Assembly: GCF_000188695.1 (NCBI RefSeq)
Contig: NW_004754924.1
Location: 982,125 to 997,124 of the forward strand
Length of the DNA: 15,000 nucleotides
Direction of reading: 5' to 3'
Origin: Salpingoeca rosetta
Taxonomy: Eukaryota > Opisthokonta > Choanoflagellata > Craspedida > Salpingoecidae
Every line of letters begins with the position of its first letter. Position 1 is the first letter of the stretch. Positions 9,760 to 15,000 of this stretch are shown one piece after another. A program made the position numbers and the translations under genes. Under the pieces are notes generated by a model. It saw only the letters and a list, made by a program, of their open reading frames with translations, did not search any database and had not been told where the DNA came from.

Positions 9760-10471
9760 AATGCAGCATCTGTTTTGCCCCCCCCCCCAACTCCCCCAGT
9801 CATGCCACAGCACAAGCACCTACAGCATGCATGGGGCTGATGGTGGTGATTGTTGTGCAAAGGCCTTGCCACGATCAGATACATGCACCGTTACCGCCAC
9901 TTTTGTCTCGCTTCGTGCCCCTTGCTTGTTGTGCTTTTTTTCCCCTACGACCTCATTTTCTGTTTGTCTGTTGCATGTTGTTCTTCTTGACGCTGTGCTG
10001 TTGCCAGTGCTGTGTATCTGCGCCATTCCTTTGGACATTCCGTGCCATTCTGCTTGTGTTGCTCTCTCCACCTCCCCGCCCCACCCCTCTTCAACAGCGG
10101 CTCCGCCTGAGTTTACATACGCACGCCATCGCCAGCCCGCACACTTTTGTGTGAGATTCAGCCCTTGTTTTTGTTCACTGCTCGAATAAACGCAAGTCAC
10201 GAGAAGAAGACAGCTGCGCAAAACTCAACCACGATGATAACACGGAAGCAGCAGCAGCAATGGGGAACTGGGGAGGAGCAGCAGGGGCAACACCCAAAGC
10301 GCAGAGACGAAATCAACTGCATGTCGTGAAACGAACGCAAAGGAGAGTGAAGCTCAACCCCCATAGGACAGGGAAGGCGATGGATGAAAAGCATGAAGCG
10401 AGCGAGCAAACAAGGTAAAACAAGGCAGCGCAAGGCAGGGGTGTTGGCGCCATCCACGAATGCAAACGGAA
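9760..10471. other. Convergent 3' region between the myosin and phosphatase genes
   Basis: Holds the myosin 3' UTR (about 430-450 nt to the AATAAA at 10185) and the phosphatase 3' UTR on the opposite strand. It contains a C9-10 run at about 9779-9788 and GCAGCAGCAG at about 10248. I see no gene in it. I found no AATAAA on the minus strand below 10472, so the phosphatase poly(A) site is undefined and its 3' UTR may overlap the myosin 3' UTR. Confidence 0.6.
10185..10190 (+). promoter_or_regulatory. Polyadenylation signal AATAAA of the myosin gene
   Basis: A canonical hexamer 426 nt after the TAA stop. I noticed no other copy between the stop and 10471 on this strand. Confidence 0.7.
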
Positions 10472-11036
10472 TCATGCCCACTCACGCTGGTCATGACCAC
10501 CAACATCGTCGTCGTCGTCGTCATCATCATCATCACCCAAGTCCTCCAGCAGCTCGTCGGCGGTCTGGTGCTCGATCTGGGCGTCTACCCTGCCCTGCGC
10601 TGGTCGCGACTTAGTGGACGAGGACGCCGCACTTGCGCCCCTGCGATCCAATCGAAATCAAAATACACGTGAAGGTACTGAACAAGCATGCACGTGCGCA
10701 AACGCACCCTAAAGGACAGACAGAGAGAGACAGAGGGAGAGAGAGAGAGAGAGACGCACACGCACACGCCCACGCACACCTTGACAGACAGATGGACAAC
10801 TCTACGACGGTGGTTGTTGCAGTGTGGGGAACATCAGGGCTTCGCATGGAGGTGTTCTCACCTTGCGTGTGCAAAGGGGTTCTTGCTTTTGGCAGGGGCG
10901 CGAGCTGGCGGTGACGAGGAAGGCCGAGTCGCGTGCGCAACCTCCATTGCATGCGCAATGTACATGTTCACCTCATCCACATCATCTGCAGGATACCACA
11001 GGAAGAGAATGAAGCCTGAGACGAACACATGCATAG

Positions 11037-11104
<68 letters not shown>

Positions 11105-11622
11105 CACGTGGTTGATTTCGCTTTGTTGAGGTCAATCAGACATACCAATGGAGGGCGCGAGGAAGACATGTGCGACGTGCACATGTTTTCGCGGTGCGTA
11201 GGAGATGAACACGAGGTAAGCCGTTTGCTTCACCGCACAGGGGCGCGCCTGCAGCTGTTGTGGGAGCATGCCGCACTGGCAGCAAGCAAATCGCCCACAG
11301 GTGTTCATGTAAGGGAGCTCGCACGCGTGATGGCAGCGCAGACAGCAACAAAGGCTTCGAGGAGAGGTAGCAAGGAAGGAGAACTTGGAAGAAGGAAAAA
11401 GTGGGGGCCCAAGAAAAGCAAGAAAGCGAGACACCACACGCGCAAGCCACTTTGAACAGACCTGAAAGCATGAGATGAGAGACATGCTGTACAGAGCGCC
11501 TTTCTTCTTGTCTGCCTCCTTCAACCCAATGCCGTCAACTTGAACTGTAAACTTGAGCTTGCGCGAAATTCTTGTCCGATCCTGAGCGCGCACAAGCACG
11601 TGCGACACACGTGTAAGTATCC

Positions 11623-11660
<38 letters not shown>

Positions 11661-14600
11661 CGTTGCATATCGAGGGTGAATGGGCTTGCTTAGCCGACAC
11701 AAGAAACCACATCTGAGCATCTCCATGCGTTGGTGCAATGCACAACGGGTGCATGGATGCATGGACAGCAGCGCACCACAACGGTCTTGAGGGCGGCAGT
11801 GATGACCGATGATCCCGTCGCCTTGAGAACTTTCTGCGATCCAATGTACTGATGATGGTGGGGGAAGCAAGGGGCCAGCGTGAGAATGTGCGTGTGTGTG
11901 CAGCTACTGTACGGTTTCTTTCTGTGTGCGTACATGTCCATGTCCTTTCACGCTGTCAGTTCGTCTGTCTCTCTGTGGCCGAACACACCCACGTGATCAA
12001 GGGAGAAGACACACTGAACGATACACACACACACACACACACACACAAGCATGCAAGTGCACATCGCTCGCTTACCTGCATGTCAAACGTGACGGGAAGC
12101 GAGAGGGTCTGCGAGCGGAAGGGCTGAGAGTTGTACGACGGCTGGTCGTGACTTGGTGGCGCCTGAACGGGTTGAAGACCAGGGAAAGTGCGGTGTGACG
12201 GAACGCAAAGGCAGCTAATCAGAGGAACTCGCACACGGGCACGCGCGCGCCACTCACATACACACATACACATACAAGCACGAACAAGTGTTCAACCTCC
12301 AGTTCACTGAGCGAGAGGGCGACCGCGAGCTCCATCTGCTCCTGATCCGTCATCGCATCGAGATTGTGCGGTCGGCCGTCCAGCGGCGACGCGCGCAAAT
12401 CCTGTTGTGAAACAGCCAAAGCATGGCGCATGTATGTATGCGTGAGTGTGAGTGCTCATACATATGCGTGAGTACGAGTTTGCAAATGAGCGTATCTTGT
12501 TTCAAGTGGCTGCACAGACGCGTGAAGTCGGCTGGGTGATGGCGCACAAACCGCTCTGCTGTGTCGCACGAGCGCACAAACACAGTACAAGACCCGAACA
12601 TCATCACCTCGTCCATGTCATCCTCATCCTCATCTCCCTGGTCGGTGGGTTCACGGCTGCGCCCCTCAGGAATCGCTTTCAACTGCTGCTGCTGCTGTTG
12701 CTTGTGGGTCGTGCGGGCCATGGCAATGAGGGCAGTCAGCATTTCGCGCACAGCGGAGTAGAGGAAGCGAAACTGATCCACCGACTGCACCATGAAGTTT
12801 CGCTGCTCGCGCAGGCGGGAAATCACGTGGCGAATGTCTGCCAGATTGGTGTTGAAATGAGGGAGGGGTGTTGGCAGGCCAGAGGAGATTAAGAAAGGGG
12901 AAGAAGGGAGGAGAGGGATATGGAGACGTGGTGTGATGGTTGGTCAATCACCAGCAATCGACACACCACACATCGTGGACAGCAAAGACAGCGCGCATTC
13001 TAGCAGGCAAACAACAAAAAGGAGAGCATGAGCATGAGCATGTGCACGTACTGAGCGGCTCTTTCCCGTCAAGCGCCATCTCATACAGGATGTCCATGCA
13101 GATGAATGTTCCTGCGTGCGCCACGACAACAATGGCACATGCCACGTGAGGAGACCATGTGCAACGAGCACGCACGAAGTACATGTGTGTGTGCATGTGT
13201 GTGCTTGTGTGTGCTTGTACGCGGGTGTTTGTGGGCGTGATTACGCTTGTGATGCACATCAGTGAGGAGGTTGAGGAAAACACGCACCAGAACGGCCAAC
13301 GCCGGCGCTGCAGTGAATGACAGCGGGACCGCGGGAGCGATGGCGCCGAAGCATGCCGTTGAATGTCTGAAACAAGTGACAGTCATGACATGGTGCAAGA
13401 GAATAAATATTGGGCGGGAACAAGTGAGGGGCGCAGAGAGCGGGAACAAGTGAGTGGCACGGAGCGTGAATGCACCTAGAGATTGCGTGTACACGCACGC
13501 GCGCAGAGCGTGAACGCACAGAGAACACACACACAAACACACATACAACTACGACGTACAGAGTGGAGGTTAAGAAAAGCGGCCGGGTTGGAGGGGGCGC
13601 CGTGGTCCGGCCACGACGTCATTTGCAGCTGGGTCACCCGCCGCGTCTTCACAGATGGCCAAGCAAACACGTGCACAGACAAGCGAGTTGGACAGTGCAA
13701 TATGAATTGCAGCCAACCGTTGGTGAAAGACGAGAGCGCTCACCATGCAATCCACACCAAAATACCAACGCAAACACCCACATACGCACACACGCAAACA
13801 CCCACATACGCACACACACACGTACAACACAAGCACACACACACACACACACACACGCACGCACACACGCATGCATAAACAAACACGCATGCATACACAA
13901 ACGCGCATGCATGCACACAATGCACGCACCTTCTCGTCGTTCTTGAGCTTGAATTCTCTTCGAGTGAAGTCGCGCCCAACAGACTCGGCAGTGAGTGATA
14001 CTTGCACTTGCCCAAACACCTGCAACAAAACGCGGCAGTGCAAGTGATGGCACAGCGCGAGTGTGAGGAGCGAGGGCAGGTGTCAGCAAGCGAGGTTCTG
14101 CCACCGCAACAACCCCCCCCCCCCCCAATGCGCACATGCAAGCAATCGAGCACATCAGAAACTCCTGTGTGTGCATGTGTGAGCGCTCAAACCTGAACGC
14201 CGTCCTGTCGGCTGGGCCAATATTTGAAGCACTTGGGGCGGTTCTTCTCGACCAGGCACGCGACCATCACAATCAGCGCAGAGTCCTGCTCCCACACCAT
14301 CTGCCAGAAATCGCGTGCCGTGTTGGGAAGCGGGCTGCTCACGTGCGTGCAATGTACAAATCACGCACGTGGCACAAACAGCAGGGAATGGATGAGACGC
14401 AGCACTATGAATACACACGCGTTCACGCTGTAAGCGCAAGGACACAAGGCAGCTTGCGAACGAGAGCAGCGTGGTCCGGTGGTGCGTGCTGGCATGGGCG
14501 TACCCTTGGCATGCAATGTAGGCCCGGGGACGTTTGTAGCCGCTGATGAAATTGGCGTTGATGTAATCCGAGTTGGCTTCGTTCATGGCCGCATCAACAG

Positions 14601-14861
14601 TCACGCGCGTGTGATCATACCTGTGTGTGTGCATGTGCATATGTGTGCATGTGTGCAAGTGAGTGGCTGACTGCATGGCTGGATGGATCTGCCTGAGTGT
14701 AGAAAGGAGTTCTGCAAGTACAGATGGGAAGCCAATGAACATGTGTACATCAGCAGAGTAGCATGGGGACCACAACACGATGATGGGTCGACATACGCGA
14801 CAATATCGCCGTATCGGTTCTTGCGGACGTTCACACGCGCAGCTGACGCGCGCGCAGAGTG
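10472..14861 (-). CDS. Tyrosine phosphatase-UIM-PTB protein, 3' 15 exons (5' end outside window)
   Basis: CDS complement(join(10472..10640,10862..10985,11146..11248,11462..11581,11783..11848,12076..12162,12297..12401,12608..12837,13052..13111,13288..13366,13560..13646,13930..14019,14193..14334,14504..14620,14797..14861)). All introns are GT-AG with consistent phases; about 547 residues end at TGA 10474-10472. Order: classical PTP catalytic domain with all key motifs, a linker with Gln6 and DEDEDDMDE, a ubiquitin-interacting motif, a PTB domain, a basic/Pro linker and an oligo-Asp tail. Inferred role: cytosolic dephosphorylation of phosphotyrosine substrates, directed by PTB peptide binding and by ubiquitin binding. 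I do not recognise a named animal orthologue with this layout. The start of the first listed exon is uncertain: the acceptor may be at 14862 (CAG|CAC) or at 14930 (CTGCAG|CC), both in frame. The N-terminal part of the protein is missing from the window. Confidence 0.88.
10505..10534 (-). other. Oligo-aspartate tail (Asp10) of the phosphatase
   Basis: Ten consecutive Asp codons (GAT4-GAC5-GAT) follow ELLEDLG and precede VGGHDQREWA-stop. The mixed codons show that it is not a fresh pure triplet expansion. A strong donor-like GTGAGT at 10485-10480 lies just before the stop. Confidence 0.85.
11040..11101. repeat. (CA)31 microsatellite in a phosphatase intron
   Basis: A pure run in the intron 10986-11145. 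It is (GT)31 on the coding (minus) strand of the phosphatase. Confidence 0.96.
11623..11658. repeat. (AC)18 microsatellite in a phosphatase intron
   Basis: A pure run in the intron 11582-11782. On the coding strand it is GT-rich and nearer the 3' splice site, an exception to the general trend in this window. Confidence 0.95.
12023..12047. repeat. (AC)12 microsatellite in a phosphatase intron
   Basis: In the intron 11849-12075 it is GT on the coding strand, close to the donor. A complementary GT-rich stretch on the + strand (about 11885-11902) places CA repeats near that intron's acceptor. Confidence 0.95.
12297..12350 (-). other. Ubiquitin-interacting motif (UIM) in the phosphatase
   Basis: Encodes TDQEQMELAVALSLSELE. 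This fits the UIM consensus: an acidic N-terminal cap, hydrophobic residues, the invariant Ala, then three residues later the invariant Ser, then acidic residues. It fills the end of a 35-residue exon (12297-12401), so it is a discrete exon-borne module. Function by family: a single helix binding the Ile44 patch of ubiquitin. Confidence 0.8.
12608..12700 (-). other. Gln6 / acidic linker between PTP and UIM
   Basis: After the last PTP helix come ARTTHK, six Gln codons, LKAIPEGRSREPTDQGDEDE and DDMDE at the exon end. It is low complexity and probably flexible. I see no extra domain. Confidence 0.75.
12728..14861 (-). other. Classical PTP catalytic domain
   Basis: Blocks in order: KNRYGDIVAYDHTRV (pTyr loop), DYINANFISGY, AYIACQGPLPNTARDFWQMV, KCFKYWP, VTQLQMTSWPDHGAP (WPD loop with the general-acid Asp, 13613-13599), VIHCSAGVGRSG (signature P-loop with the nucleophilic Cys and Arg, 13315-13288 plus one split codon), and RLREQRNFMVQSVDQF (Q loop). 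Every catalytic residue is present, so it is predicted active. The signature has Ser where Thr is commoner (GRSG), a tolerated variant. Confidence 0.95.
13758..13920. repeat. CA-rich compound repeat in a phosphatase intron
   Basis: ACACAC runs mixed with a tandem CACCCACATACGCACACACGCAAA-type unit and ATGCATACAC units, all in the intron 13647-13929. On the coding strand the region is GT-rich and begins close to the donor. Confidence 0.9.
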
Positions 14862-15000
14862 CTGTACACACGCACAGGTGTGTACCCCAGCAAGTAAGTC
14901 ACAAAGAATGCGGGTGAACATTGTTGTGGCTGCAGATTGGAAGAGAGGAAGAGCCAAAGCGAGATGGACAGATGGAGCAAGATGCCGGCAGGACATGGGT

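Larger units (their letters stand above)
10925..12108 (-). other. PTB (phosphotyrosine-binding / PID) domain of the phosphatase, over five exons
   Basis: In order: VTFDMQ|YIGSQKV (the first strand with the YLGS motif, across the 12076/11848 junction), ATGSSVITAALKT (helix), RKLKFTVQVDGIGLKEADKK and ALYSMSLISCF (middle strands), AYLVFISYAPRKHVHVAHVF (late strands ending in the typical HVF), and DDVDEVNMYIAHAMEVAH (C-terminal helix). The order and spacing match Dab/Numb/Shc-type PTB folds. Whether it needs phosphotyrosine cannot be read from the sequence. Confidence 0.85.

Noticed and set aside
12561..12761. Plus-strand frame rich in Ser and Cys
   Set aside because: It is antisense to the Gln/acidic linker exon of the phosphatase.
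13758..13920. Tandem CACCCACATACG units that look like an array
   Set aside because: The units are short, diverged CA-rich satellite sequence without unique spacers. It is not CRISPR, and the DNA is eukaryotic.
14862..15000. Continuation of the phosphatase coding exon to a methionine at 14921 as the gene start
   Set aside because: The frame is open, but the peptide (MFTRILCDLLAG onward) has no PTP-like features and a good acceptor lies at 14930. A start here cannot be told from an internal exon, so the gene is treated as 5'-partial.

Overview
The window is intron-rich, GC-leaning nuclear DNA from a eukaryote. It holds parts of three protein-coding genes whose introns are packed with (GT)n and (CA)n microsatellites. 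A long-tailed class I myosin resembling animal MYO1E/MYO1F sits next to a classical tyrosine phosphatase joined to a PTB domain. Introns are short (about 130-420 bp) and numerous. This combination suggests a unicellular holozoan, most likely a choanoflagellate. That placement is inference from gene content, not a database match.

Layout. (1) 1-365, minus strand: the first coding exon of an Msp1/ATAD1-like membrane-anchored AAA ATPase, with its first intron (CA-rich on the + strand) running off the left edge. (2) 366-831: a short divergent intergenic region. (3) 832-9759, plus strand: a complete myosin gene, resolved by hand into 27 coding exons and 26 GT-AG introns whose phases all agree. The product is 1062 residues: motor, one IQ motif, TH1 membrane-binding domain, Gln-rich and Pro-rich tail, and a C-terminal SH3 domain. 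A polyadenylation signal lies at 10185. (4) 10472-about 14861, minus strand, convergent with the myosin: the 3' 15 exons of a tyrosine phosphatase gene. They encode a complete-looking catalytic domain, a Gln/acidic linker, a ubiquitin-interacting motif, a PTB domain and an oligo-Asp tail. The 5' end lies beyond the right edge.

The genes do not form an operon. The myosin would couple membrane and endocytic actin to SH3 ligands. The phosphatase appears to combine phosphotyrosine removal, phosphotyrosine/NPxY-type recognition and ubiquitin recognition in one chain. The most notable observations are this PTP-UIM-PTB architecture, a myosin motor from which the near-universal HYAG strand motif is missing next to a GAT microsatellite, a start codon alone on its coding exon, and a transcript-oriented tendency for GT repeats near 5' splice sites and CA repeats near 3' splice sites in all three genes.
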